From: Bacteroides sp.
GTDB lineage: Bacteria > Bacteroidota > Bacteroidia > Bacteroidales > SM23-62
Assembly: GCA_011053095.1 (NCBI GenBank)
Contig: DRHS01000254.1
Location: 1 to 53,111, forward strand
DNA length: 53,111 bases
Reading direction: 5' to 3'
Notes under the pieces: generated by a model
Seen by the model: only the letters and a program-made list of their open reading frames with translations
What the model was told of the DNA's origin: nothing
Databases searched by the model: none
Shown here: piece after piece, positions 38,600 to 46,812 of the stretch
How the letters are laid out: each line of letters starts with the position of its first letter
Position numbering within the stretch: position 1 is the stretch's first letter
Made by a program: the position numbers and the translations under genes

Positions 38600-40108
38600 A
38601 TGAAGCGACTCTTGTCATTCAAAAAGCCCCGGATTATATTCTGGACTGGACTATTACTAGGAGTTTTACTCCTGTTTGGTAGTCACCAGGTCGTGGAAAA
38701 AACATCAACAAATTCCTTCTGCGAGGCCTGTCATGTTCATCCCCAGGCCACTCAGAGCTGGAAAAGGTCCACTCATTACGATAACAAGAGAGGCATCCAG
38801 GTTAAATGCGTGGATTGCCACCTGCCTCCAAAGGGTGAAGGATACCTGGGTGCAAAGGCAGTAACCGGTGCAAGGGATGTCTGGGGCAAGTTATTCAAAG
38901 ACCCGGAGTCATTAAACTGGGAGGAGAAATCAAGACCTGAATATGCAAGTAAACATACCTATAAGGCCTCCTGCATTCATTGTCACCAGAATAATTTCCC
39001 GCTGGGATTAACTGAGGAGGGGAGGGAAGCACATTTATATTACAGCCAGCATGAGGAGGAGCTTCATTGCATAAACTGCCATATTGCCGTTGGACATTAT
39101 TCCAAGGATCAGGTACATGCCCACAACCTGGATTTCGGAAGAAAGTCAGAAATATTGGGTGACGTTTATGATGAACCGGCAACAATCACAGGTTTTACTG
39201 ATTTCAGGGAGTACATTCCGGGCAGCAGGCTCAGTTTCGATATGATAGCAATTCCCGGGGGGACTTTTACAATGGGTAGTCCACCGGATGAACCCCTCAG
39301 GTCTGAGGATGAGGGTCCACAGGTGGAAGTAAGGGTAGATTCCTTTTTTATGGCTAAGCTTGAAGTGAGTTGGGATGAATATCTGGAATTTTTCAAACAG
39401 ACAGGATCACAGGGAAAAACAGCAGATGCTTACCTGGATATTGGATTTAAGGATGTAGATGCGATATCAGGTCCCACTCCCCCATGGGGAGCACCGGATC
39501 AGGGATGGGGTAAAGACAGCATGCCTGCAATCATGATGACTCACGAAGCCGCTGTTGTATATTGCGAATGGCTGACAAGCATTACCGGAAAAAACTTTCG
39601 ATTGCCTACAGAAGCTGAATGGGAATATGCCGCCAGAGGAGGAACAAAGACAGCCTATTATTTTGAAGGAGATCCTAAGCGGTTTACCCGCTCCGGTCTG
39701 AGACAGAAAATTTTCGGGGTGGATACTGCTGTTATTGCATCAAACATAATTTATTCCATGAACAGCATGGGAAAACCCTCAAGGCCGGGACGAATCAACC
39801 CTAATCCATATGGACTTGTGAATATGCTTGGAAATGTGGCTGAATACTGTTCTGATTATTACGCACCGGATACCTATTCCAACTATACAGGGGGAAATAT
39901 ATACAATCCGACCGGTCCGGCCGAGGGGAGTGAATTTGTGATAAGGGGAGGATCCTACAGGTCAGATGCAGACAGGGTGCGTAGTGCCACCAGGGGCTTC
40001 ACACGAGACAAGGAGTGGAAAAAGACAGATCCCCAGATTCCGAAAAGTATATGGTGGTACACAGATGAAACCCATGTTGGTTTCAGGGTGATATGCGATT
40101 ATAAATAG
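38600..40108 (+). CDS. Tetraheme NapC/NirT-like cytochrome fused to an SUMF1-like domain
   Basis: This protein is 502 residues long. One N-terminal TM helix (about 14-28) is followed by four CxxCH haem sites: CEACH (41), CVDCH (70), CIHCH (125) and CINCH (157), arranged as in NapC/NrfH quinol-oxidising cytochromes. From about residue 215 comes a full SUMF1/formylglycine-generating-enzyme-like domain (IPGGTFTMGS, LPTEAEWEYAARGG, GNVAEYCSD, RGGSYRSD, VGFRVICDY). The Cys expected for the FGE active site is not clearly present as a pair. The fusion suggests a membrane-tethered, periplasmic redox protein. A TTG at 38558 could extend it, but the ATG at 38600 gives a normal membrane anchor. Confidence 0.82.
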   Translation: MKRLLSFKKPRIIFWTGLLLGVLLLFGSHQVVEKTSTNSFCEACHVHPQATQSWKRSTHYDNKRGIQVKCVDCHLPPKGEGYLGAKAVTGARDVWGKLFKDPESLNWEEKSRPEYASKHTYKASCIHCHQNNFPLGLTEEGREAHLYYSQHEEELHCINCHIAVGHYSKDQVHAHNLDFGRKSEILGDVYDEPATITGFTDFREYIPGSRLSFDMIAIPGGTFTMGSPPDEPLRSEDEGPQVEVRVDSFFMAKLEVSWDEYLEFFKQTGSQGKTADAYLDIGFKDVDAISGPTPPWGAPDQGWGKDSMPAIMMTHEAAVVYCEWLTSITGKNFRLPTEAEWEYAARGGTKTAYYFEGDPKRFTRSGLRQKIFGVDTAVIASNIIYSMNSMGKPSRPGRINPNPYGLVNMLGNVAEYCSDYYAPDTYSNYTGGNIYNPTGPAEGSEFVIRGGSYRSDADRVRSATRGFTRDKEWKKTDPQIPKSIWWYTDETHVGFRVICDYK

Positions 40109-40142
40109 AAAATTCTTAAATTAAACTTCTAAATAAAAAATC

Positions 40143-41486
40143 ATGGAAGAACAAAAGAACAGCAGCCGCAGACAATTTATTGGTAATGCAGCGGCATTAG
40201 GAGCAATTGGAGTTGCAGGATTCAGTGGTATTCTGAGTTCATGCTCATCGGGATACAAACCTGTTGACCTGGCAACTTTTCTCGACAAGGCTCCGGATGG
40301 AGAACCACTCCGGGCCGGTGTTATCGGATGCGGAGGCAGGGGTACAGGAGCCGCAATTAATTTTTTAAATGCGGGCAAAGATCTTACAATTCATGCCCTG
40401 GCAGATGTATTCCAGGATCGTATTGATCGCTGCAGGACACAACTGAAGGAGAAAAAAGGAGTGGAAGTAGATGATGCGAATTGCTTTACAGGTTTTGACG
40501 CTTTTAAGCGCCTGCTTGAAGCGGATGTCAATTACATCATACTGGCAACACCACCCTATTTCAGACCCGAGCATTTTCAGGCCTGTGTTGAAGCCCGAAA
40601 GAATGTATTTATGGAAAAACCTGTAGCCGTGGATCCTGGCGGAGCAAGGATGATCATCGCTGCTTCAAAGCAGGCTGAGGCAGCAGGTCTTTCAGTTGTA
40701 ACCGGTACCCAGCGGAGACATGCAAGGGATTATACCTCAGTTTATAACCAGGTAAAGGCCGGGGCCATCGGAGATATTGTTTCAGCCAATGTTTACTGGA
40801 ACATGGGAAAACTATGGCATCGCAACCCTCAGCCTGGATGGACAGAAATGGAGGGCATGCTAAGGGACTGGGTCAACTGGACCTGGCTATCGGGAGATCA
40901 TATCGTTGAGCAGCATATACACAACATTGATGTGGCAAACTGGTTTGCAGGCAAGCATCCCCAGGAGGCCGTTGGGGTAGGTTCAAGACTAAGGCGTGTC
41001 TCCGGCGATTGCTACGACAATTTTTCAGTTGATTTTGTCTATGACGACAAGGTTCATGTGCATTCTATGTGCAGGCAGATTAATGATTGCGAGAATAATG
41101 TAAGTGAACTGGTGAGGGGTACCAAGGGCTACACCAATTGTTCCAGTACCGTATGGGATACTGACGGGACTATAAAGTTCGAATTCCCCTATCCGATAGA
41201 CGATGAAGGCAAGCCGGACAGACGAGGAATCATGAGTCCCTATGACCAGGAGCATATTGATCTGATAACCATAATTCGTAATGGCGGACAGATAGTTGAG
41301 GCTGAGGAAACAGCTAATACGAATCTTACTGCAATTATGGGCAGGCAGGCTGCATACACAGGTAAAAAAGTAACCTGGGATGAATTGATGGCCTCGGATA
41401 TGAAATTAGGGCCTGATAAGATTGAAATGGGACCGGTAGATATGGAGTACATGGTTCCAAGCGCAGGGACTGCACCGATTGAATAG
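40143..41486 (+). CDS. Gfo/Idh/MocA oxidoreductase, Tat-exported lipoprotein
   Basis: This 447-residue protein begins with a twin-arginine signal (SSRRQFIGNAAALGAIG) and a possible lipobox (ILSSC). The Rossmann domain has AGVIGCGGRGTGAA, and the catalytic segment is FMEKPVAVDP, with the EKP motif of the family. The C-terminal alpha/beta domain has the expected His in EQHIHNIDVANWF. These proteins act on sugars or sugar derivatives with a bound NAD(P). The convergent gene at 41566 is an isomerase-like, Tat-exported protein, so both may work on the same substrate. Confidence 0.88.
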   Translation: MEEQKNSSRRQFIGNAAALGAIGVAGFSGILSSCSSGYKPVDLATFLDKAPDGEPLRAGVIGCGGRGTGAAINFLNAGKDLTIHALADVFQDRIDRCRTQLKEKKGVEVDDANCFTGFDAFKRLLEADVNYIILATPPYFRPEHFQACVEARKNVFMEKPVAVDPGGARMIIAASKQAEAAGLSVVTGTQRRHARDYTSVYNQVKAGAIGDIVSANVYWNMGKLWHRNPQPGWTEMEGMLRDWVNWTWLSGDHIVEQHIHNIDVANWFAGKHPQEAVGVGSRLRRVSGDCYDNFSVDFVYDDKVHVHSMCRQINDCENNVSELVRGTKGYTNCSSTVWDTDGTIKFEFPYPIDDEGKPDRRGIMSPYDQEHIDLITIIRNGGQIVEAEETANTNLTAIMGRQAAYTGKKVTWDELMASDMKLGPDKIEMGPVDMEYMVPSAGTAPIE

Positions 41487-41512
41487 AAACTGAGCCTGGA
41501 TCCGGATTAAGT

Positions 41513-41542
41513 GCCGGTATGAGAATGAAGTTCATACCCGGC
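41513..41542. terminator. Hairpin between convergent genes
   Basis: Arms GCCGGTATGA (41513-41522) and TCATACCCGGC (41532-41542) pair with one bulged base around a 9-nt loop. It lies between two convergent genes and may act as a bidirectional terminator. No T tract is present, so the call is tentative. Confidence 0.4.
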
Positions 41543-41565
41543 CAGAGGAATGTTCCGGAATCTGT

Positions 41566-42498
41566 CTAAAAATCATCTACCGTAGCATAGGCCTCAATCA
41601 GGGCCTGCTCACCCTCTTTGCCGGGCATTGAATTGCCGTGCTCCATCCCGATGATACCCGTGAATCCTTTTTCATGGATATGCCGGAATACATTCGTGTA
41701 GTTGATTTCTCCGGTGGTAGGTTCTTTTCTTCCCGGGTTATCTCCAACCTGAAAATAGGCTATCTCATCCCATGCAAGGTCAATATTGGGTATCAGGTTC
41801 CCTTCCTGGATCTGCTGGTGGTACAGATCGTCAAGGATTTTACAGGACGGACTGCCGACTGCCTGGCAAATTTGATAAGCCTGCGGTATCTTATTAAGGA
41901 AGAGTCCGGGATGGCTCCTGAAATTCAAAGGTTCAAGCACCATAATAAGATCATGGGGTTCGAGTATATCAGATGCTTTTTTCAATGCATTAATAACGTT
42001 TCGGGTTTGGTATCCCATATCTTTTTTGAGATCCACATGGCCACAGACTACGGTCATCCATTTGGCATTCACGCGTTTGGCAACTATGACCGATTCCCGG
42101 ATCTCATTTAGAAATTCCTCCAGCTTTTCGGGATCTCCGCTTGTAAGATTAGGTTCTGTCCAATAAATTGAATGGGCAACAAAAACGCCCATTTCCATTC
42201 CAAGGTTCGCCATTTTAGATGCGATTTTTTCCTGGGTAGCAACTTCGCGGCCTTTCATTCCGTTATCTTCCATGGCTTTAAAGCCAACATCTGCCATAAA
42301 CTGGATCTGGTCCAGAAGGTCATCCCCGGCATGGTTTTTAAACATACCAAAATGTGGGGCATACTTTAATTTGAAGTCATGATCTGGCGCAGCATGAAGT
42401 ACAGATGGCCTTAAAACCGGATTTGCCAGTGCAGCTGTACCTGTTAGCATGGCTGCAGTTGCTGCGGCTCCATTTTTGAGAAATGATCTTCTTTGCAT
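41566..42498 (-). CDS. Hydroxypyruvate-isomerase-like TIM-barrel protein, Tat-exported
   Basis: This 310-residue protein has an RR-type signal (MQRRSFLKNGAAATAAMLTGTAALA). The sugar-phosphate isomerase/epimerase (AP endonuclease 2-like) TIM barrel follows. Metal-binding positions are suggested by Glu in VLEPLNF, His/Asp in KILDDLYHQQ, and Glu in GIIGMEHGNS. Bacteroidota have many exported proteins of this group next to Gfo/Idh oxidoreductases, as here. Its true substrate is unknown. It is leftward and convergent with that oxidoreductase. Confidence 0.82.
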   Translation of the reverse strand: MQRRSFLKNGAAATAAMLTGTAALANPVLRPSVLHAAPDHDFKLKYAPHFGMFKNHAGDDLLDQIQFMADVGFKAMEDNGMKGREVATQEKIASKMANLGMEMGVFVAHSIYWTEPNLTSGDPEKLEEFLNEIRESVIVAKRVNAKWMTVVCGHVDLKKDMGYQTRNVINALKKASDILEPHDLIMVLEPLNFRSHPGLFLNKIPQAYQICQAVGSPSCKILDDLYHQQIQEGNLIPNIDLAWDEIAYFQVGDNPGRKEPTTGEINYTNVFRHIHEKGFTGIIGMEHGNSMPGKEGEQALIEAYATVDDF

Positions 42499-42584
42499 GA
42501 TGTTGATGGTTTGGTTGCTTAAAAATAATCATTATCAGAGAATACACATTATATGGTTCAGACTAATTTGTATTTTCGCATGTA

Positions 42585-43334
42585 ATGGAAGCAATCTCAA
42601 TTTCTAGCCTGACAGCTTTCCAATGGAGTGTTATGCTTGGTTGTGGAGTTCTGATAGGTATGTCAAAAGCCGGACTCAAGGGTTTTGGACTAATGGTGGT
42701 TCCAATACTTGCTTCCACTTTTGGTGGTCGTCCAAGTGTTGGAATATTGCTGCCTTTGCTCATTTTTGCAGATATGATTGCAGTTTCATGGTACAACCGT
42801 CATACAGAATGGAAATATGTGAGAAACCTTTTACCATGGGCTTTTGTTGGTATCCTGGTAGGTGTCTGGGTCGGCGGGAAAATATCTGATGAAATCTTTA
42901 TACGGATTATTGCCGGGATTGTGATATTCGGAATAATACTTATGGTCTGGCAGGACATTCGGAAAAAAGCTGAGATTCCTGATTTCTGGTGGTTCTCAAT
43001 GATCCTTGGTCTGATGGTGGGATTTATCTCTATGCTTTCTAATGCTGCGGGACCCGCAATGGCGCTTTATTTCCTGTCCATGAGGCTGCCCAAGAATCAA
43101 TTCATTGGTACCGCCGCGTGGTTTATTTTTATTGTTAACCTGACCAAAGTGCCCTTCCACGTTTTTGTATGGAAGACAATTACCTGGCAGTCATTGTTGT
43201 TTGATGTAACGATAATACCTGCCATCGCTATTGGTGCGATTCTGGGTATCTGGCTGGTCCGGCTTTTTCCTGAAAGGGCCTATCGGATATTCGTTATAGC
43301 CAGCACTCTGGTAGCAGCCCTCTTGCTTCTCTGA
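42585..43334 (+). CDS. TSUP-family (TauE/SafE) transporter
   Basis: This 249-residue membrane protein has about eight TM helices. The two repeat signatures of the sulfite exporter TauE/SafE family are visible: MLGCGVLIGMSKAGLKGFG near residue 17 and MVGFISMLSNAAGPAMALYFL near residue 145. Members move sulfite, sulfoacetate or other organic anions. The substrate cannot be inferred. It stands alone and ends 4 nt from the convergent response regulator gene, with no room for a separate terminator. Confidence 0.88.
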   Translation: MEAISISSLTAFQWSVMLGCGVLIGMSKAGLKGFGLMVVPILASTFGGRPSVGILLPLLIFADMIAVSWYNRHTEWKYVRNLLPWAFVGILVGVWVGGKISDEIFIRIIAGIVIFGIILMVWQDIRKKAEIPDFWWFSMILGLMVGFISMLSNAAGPAMALYFLSMRLPKNQFIGTAAWFIFIVNLTKVPFHVFVWKTITWQSLLFDVTIIPAIAIGAILGIWLVRLFPERAYRIFVIASTLVAALLLL

Positions 43335-43338
43335 GGTT

Positions 43339-43707
43339 TCAGGCTGGAATCAGTTCTTTAACGGCAGATATCAGGTCTTTCTGACGAAAGGGTTTCTGAA
43401 AAACTTTTTCTGCACCAAAATGCTTGGCACACTCCAGATAACTTTCTGGCGATATTCTTCCACCGCCTGACATCGCAATAATCTTAAGGGCTGGTCTCTG
43501 CTTTTTCATCTCCAGTATCAATTCAAGTCCCTCTTTATCAGGCATAATAATGTCAGTAATGACCAGATCTGCAGAAGCCTTTTCGAATAAGGCCATTCCC
43601 TCCCTTCCGTTTGAAGCAAGGTTAACTTCGTAACCTGCTTTTTCCAGCATTTTCTTCAACATTAAGAGAATGTAGGGTTCGTCATCTATAATCAGTATTT
43701 TTCCCAT
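43339..43707 (-). CDS. Single-domain response regulator
   Basis: This 122-residue protein is a CheY-like receiver only. The acidic pair is IDDE at 7-10, the phosphorylation site is D52 (DLVITDIIMP), and the Lys is K105 (VFQKPF). There is no output domain, so it probably relays phosphate to, or interacts with, another protein. Its ATG is 2 nt from the end of the hybrid kinase gene, so it is part of the methyltransferase-kinase-regulator operon and the likely partner of that kinase. Confidence 0.92.
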   Translation of the reverse strand: MGKILIIDDEPYILLMLKKMLEKAGYEVNLASNGREGMALFEKASADLVITDIIMPDKEGLELILEMKKQRPALKIIAMSGGGRISPESYLECAKHFGAEKVFQKPFRQKDLISAVKELIPA

Positions 43708-43709
43708 AA

Positions 43710-45693
43710 TTACACCTCCATTTTTTCTTTTTTATCAAGCACTTCCCTGATTAATTTACTAAAATCACTTAGTATAAGGGGTTTTAAAATTATTTCAGAC
43801 ACTCCAAGCTCACTATCCGTATTTGCAGGGATGGAATCTTCATAACCTGTAATAATGATCACTTTCAGATCCGGACGGATTTTTCTGGCAGCTTCAACAA
43901 GGTCGGTTCCAAGCATTTGAGGCATTGCCTGGTCTGTCACCAGCAGATCATATTTCATAGGATCATTTTTCAATTCCCTCAATGCAGCATCTGCATCGCT
44001 GCGAATTTCAACGGAGTATCCCAGACTTTCCAGCATCCTTTTCCCCATATAGGTAATTTCCTTTTCATCGTCAACAAAAAGGATTCTTTCATTGCCTTTT
44101 GTAGCAGCTTCCCTTGAAGAGTCAGCATCTGCACTCTCTGAGGTATGCTGAGGAAGATAGATCATAAATTTTGATCCTTCGCCGGTCAGGCTTTCCACCT
44201 CGATTGCACCTTTGTAACTGCTTACGATCCCGTGAACAACTGATAATCCAAGGCCGGATCCGGATCCCACTTCCTTTTTTGTAAAAAATGGTTCGAAGAT
44301 CCTGTCTATTGTCTGCTTATCCATTCCGTGGCCGGTATCTGCAATAGTCAGCCGGACATAAGGACCGGATTTTATTTTACTTGCTGTCTTAAGCTTGCGG
44401 GCATCAACATCCAAAGCATCCAGCTTTACATTAAGCCTCCCCCCCCTTGCTTAACATGGAATGATAGGCATTGGTACATATATTCATGATAATCTGGTGC
44501 ATCTGGGTGGCATCGGCCAGGATGGTACCACAGTCCTCGCTGAGGTCCTGTTGGATCTCAATATTCGAAGGGAAAGATGCCCTGATAAGATTCATAACCT
44601 CTTTAACTACACGATGGAGCTCAAGCGGCTTTTTATCTACATCAACCTGTCTGCTGAAGGTCAGGATTTGCTGGACAAGGTCCTTTCCCCGTGTTGCAGC
44701 ATTATTGATCTGTTCAACATCATATTTTAATGTGCTTTCATCCGATAGCTCCTCCAATGCCATTTCAGTATAACCCAGAATGGGAGTCAGGATGTTATTG
44801 AAGTCATGTGCTATTCCTCCGGCCAGGGTACCAATGGTTTCCATCTTTTGAAGGTGTAGAAGCTGGACTTCAAGTTTATTCTTCTCATTCTGATGGTGCT
44901 TTCTAACTTCAATTTCCTTTAAAAGATCCTTGTTTGCTATTGTGAGCTGATGGGTACGCTCATCCACCCTTTTTTCAAGTGTGTTATTTGCTTTGACAAC
45001 TTTCTCCCGCTCGGTCTGAAGCAGTTTTCTCATGTAAAAATCACGACGAACTGAGTTCTCCATGAAATAGGAGATGAACATACCAATTACGTTGGCGGAG
45101 ATGAAGAAATAATTGCTGTTAATAAATACCTCAATTGGTGTCTCTGCAATCCACAATGCCGCAATTTCATAGGAGATAACGATAGACCAACCGGCAATGG
45201 TTGCATAGATAAACCTTGCACGGATAAAGGTATACCCGAACATCAGGATAAGGAAAAGTCCCGCATAATATGAATAATCTCCCGCGAGGGTGGAGGCAAA
45301 ATAATTCATAACAATAATGCCGAGTCCCGTGAGGTACATAATTCCTGCAATTACAGGTTGCATGAATTTTTTGAAGTTCTTTGAGAAGGATAAGAAGATT
45401 ACGCCAACCAAAATTGGCGTCACAATCCCAAACCGGATGAACCAGAAAAGCTCTTTTAATTCCGGGAACATTATTGAATCAAGAAATGCAAAGATACCGT
45501 AGAAAAAGATGGCTAGAACGATGGAAAAGCGGAATGGTATAATGGAACGGTTGAAAAAGTCATCGCCAAACTCTTTCTCGAGATGCTGGATCTTGCCTTT
45601 GAATGCAAGAGTCATTCCACGCAATTCGTAATCCTGATGGATGGATGTCGGAAGTCCAAGAAGGTTTGCCGGTATATTGAATTTCTTTCCCAT
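43710..45693 (-). pseudogene. Hybrid histidine kinase, six-TM sensor, frameshifted at a G8 tract
   Basis: Two adjacent reading frames form one kinase of about 660 residues. The first frame (45693 to 44431, 420 residues) has six TM helices (about 52-212), a coiled coil (225-285) and the DHp phosphoacceptor H296 in LAGGIAHDFNNILTPILGY; it stops just after CTNAYHSMLSKGG. The second frame (from about 44438 to 43710) continues with the ATPase domain (IADTGHGMD, FEPFFTKK, SGSGLGLSVV) and a receiver (VTDQAMPQ). The break lies in eight Gs; with seven Gs the reading continues as KGGRLNVKLDALD. It may be phase variation, slippage or a sequencing error. The six-TM sensor recalls PhcS and LqsS. Confidence 0.88.
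44439..44446 (-). repeat. G8 homopolymer at the kinase frameshift
   Basis: Eight consecutive Cs on the plus strand are G8 in the coding strand, immediately after the codons for Ser-Lys. Removing one G joins the two kinase halves in a frame that matches the family. Homopolymers of this kind are slippage-prone in replication and also error-prone in sequencing. Confidence 0.9.
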
Positions 45694-46607
45694 TAATTTA
45701 CGGCATTACCGTTGACAAAATTATTTATTCTTAAGAACAGGTTGACACCAAGCTCTTCCATATCAACCCGGACGCGATCTTCATCGGCTTCGGCCTCAAC
45801 TGCCATCCGGATCAGATCATATTTAGACCGGTGGTTGAGGTACCAGTCCGACAGGACCTCCATAAGCCTTTTCGTAGGATTGAGATGAGAAAAATTGCCA
45901 ATCACATATTCTCCATCGTCTGCCAGGTATTTCACGTATTTGTTGATTAGGTAGATAAAGTGCTTTTCTTTAAAATAGTCAAATAGCCCGGCAGACCAGA
46001 TCAGGTCATACATTTTCAAAGGTTTAAAACGGAGCACATTAATCCTGAAATACTGGATGTTTCCATTAATTTTTTTGTTCTGTTGGCCCGCAAAATCCAG
46101 CGCATTCTGATCAAAATCTATAAGATGAAATCTGATACGGCTTTCGGGGTAGAGTGCGTAAAATTCATTCACATCTGTTGCCGGTCCACAGCCAAGGATT
46201 AAAATATTTACCTCTTTCCTGTCACTTTCTTCCAGCTTTCGGCAATAATTCAGGAAATACTCCTTGCGGTTTCGAACAGCCTGGGCGCCTGGCTGGTTCT
46301 GGAAAAATTTGTCCCAGTTGCTGTATCTGGGATCAGGATTAAAAGAATTCTTATAAATGGCATGAATAATCGTAAAATCTCCAGGGTATCCGTATGGTTT
46401 TACAAACCCGTGTCCGATGAGTGTGTTTTCATCCAGGGAATCTTTGATGATCTCCCTGAAAGGATCAACCTGGTGAGCTTTGAGATGATTAACAATGTCG
46501 GTAAAGGTCTGGTATTCATGGGGTTCGGGGCCGCCTTTTTCCACCAGGCAGTTAAGGAAAGTAATGGTTTCCTTCTGAAGTGGTCTTTTTGTGTTTATTG
46601 AGAACAT
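45693..46607 (-). CDS. PhcB-like class I SAM-dependent methyltransferase
   Basis: This 304-residue protein has an N-terminal helical region carrying VKPYGYPGDFTIIHAIY (69-85). That pattern is seen in the methyltransferase family annotated for extracellular-factor (3-hydroxypalmitate methyl ester) synthesis, such as PhcB. The Rossmann methyltransferase core follows, with motif I in ILILGCGPATD (135-145) and the acidic residue D165 in FHLIDFD. In Ralstonia, PhcB methylates a 3-hydroxy fatty acid to make the autoinducer sensed by PhcS. Here the gene's stop overlaps the kinase start (TAATG), so the two are coupled. The signal identity is inferred, not shown. Confidence 0.7.
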   Translation of the reverse strand: MFSINTKRPLQKETITFLNCLVEKGGPEPHEYQTFTDIVNHLKAHQVDPFREIIKDSLDENTLIGHGFVKPYGYPGDFTIIHAIYKNSFNPDPRYSNWDKFFQNQPGAQAVRNRKEYFLNYCRKLEESDRKEVNILILGCGPATDVNEFYALYPESRIRFHLIDFDQNALDFAGQQNKKINGNIQYFRINVLRFKPLKMYDLIWSAGLFDYFKEKHFIYLINKYVKYLADDGEYVIGNFSHLNPTKRLMEVLSDWYLNHRSKYDLIRMAVEAEADEDRVRVDMEELGVNLFLRINNFVNGNAVN

Positions 46608-46665
46608 AGAATTGAATTCTAGGGGATTTGAGAAAAGCGGGTTTATTTTGGCTACTTGTGTTTTT

Positions 46666-46673
46666 CAAAGATA
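46666..46673 (-). promoter_or_regulatory. Bacteroidota -7 element before the methyltransferase operon
   Basis: On the minus strand this is TATCTTTG, matching TAnnTTTG, about 59 nt before the methyltransferase ATG. A -33 element is not obvious. An inverted repeat (GCGGGTTTA at 46637-46645 with TAAACCCGC at 46684-46692) brackets it and could be an operator or leader structure. Confidence 0.4.
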
Positions 46674-46762
46674 AATGTACGCCTAAACCCGCCTGAAGTC
46701 AACGGTTCAGGGATAACATTACTTACCCAGGTATGGTGATCTACCTCACTTCTGGAGATAAA

Positions 46763-46789
46763 AAAAGACCGTCTGAATAACGGTCTTTT
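46763..46789. terminator. Terminator after the bTHX-like gene
   Basis: A 9-bp stem, AAAAGACCG (46763-46771) with CGGTCTTTT (46781-46789), has a 9-nt loop. An A run on the plus strand (46759-46766) becomes a T run for the leftward gene ending at 46813. It is symmetrical enough to stop transcription in either direction. Confidence 0.8.
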
Positions 46790-46812
46790 CTATGCTTGAG
46801 GGTTCTGCAGAA

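Noticed and set aside
44414..44458. Programmed ribosomal frameshift in the kinase
   Set aside because: Restoring the frame needs a +1 shift on G8, which is not a known programmed signal. Phase variation, transcript slippage or sequence error are simpler.
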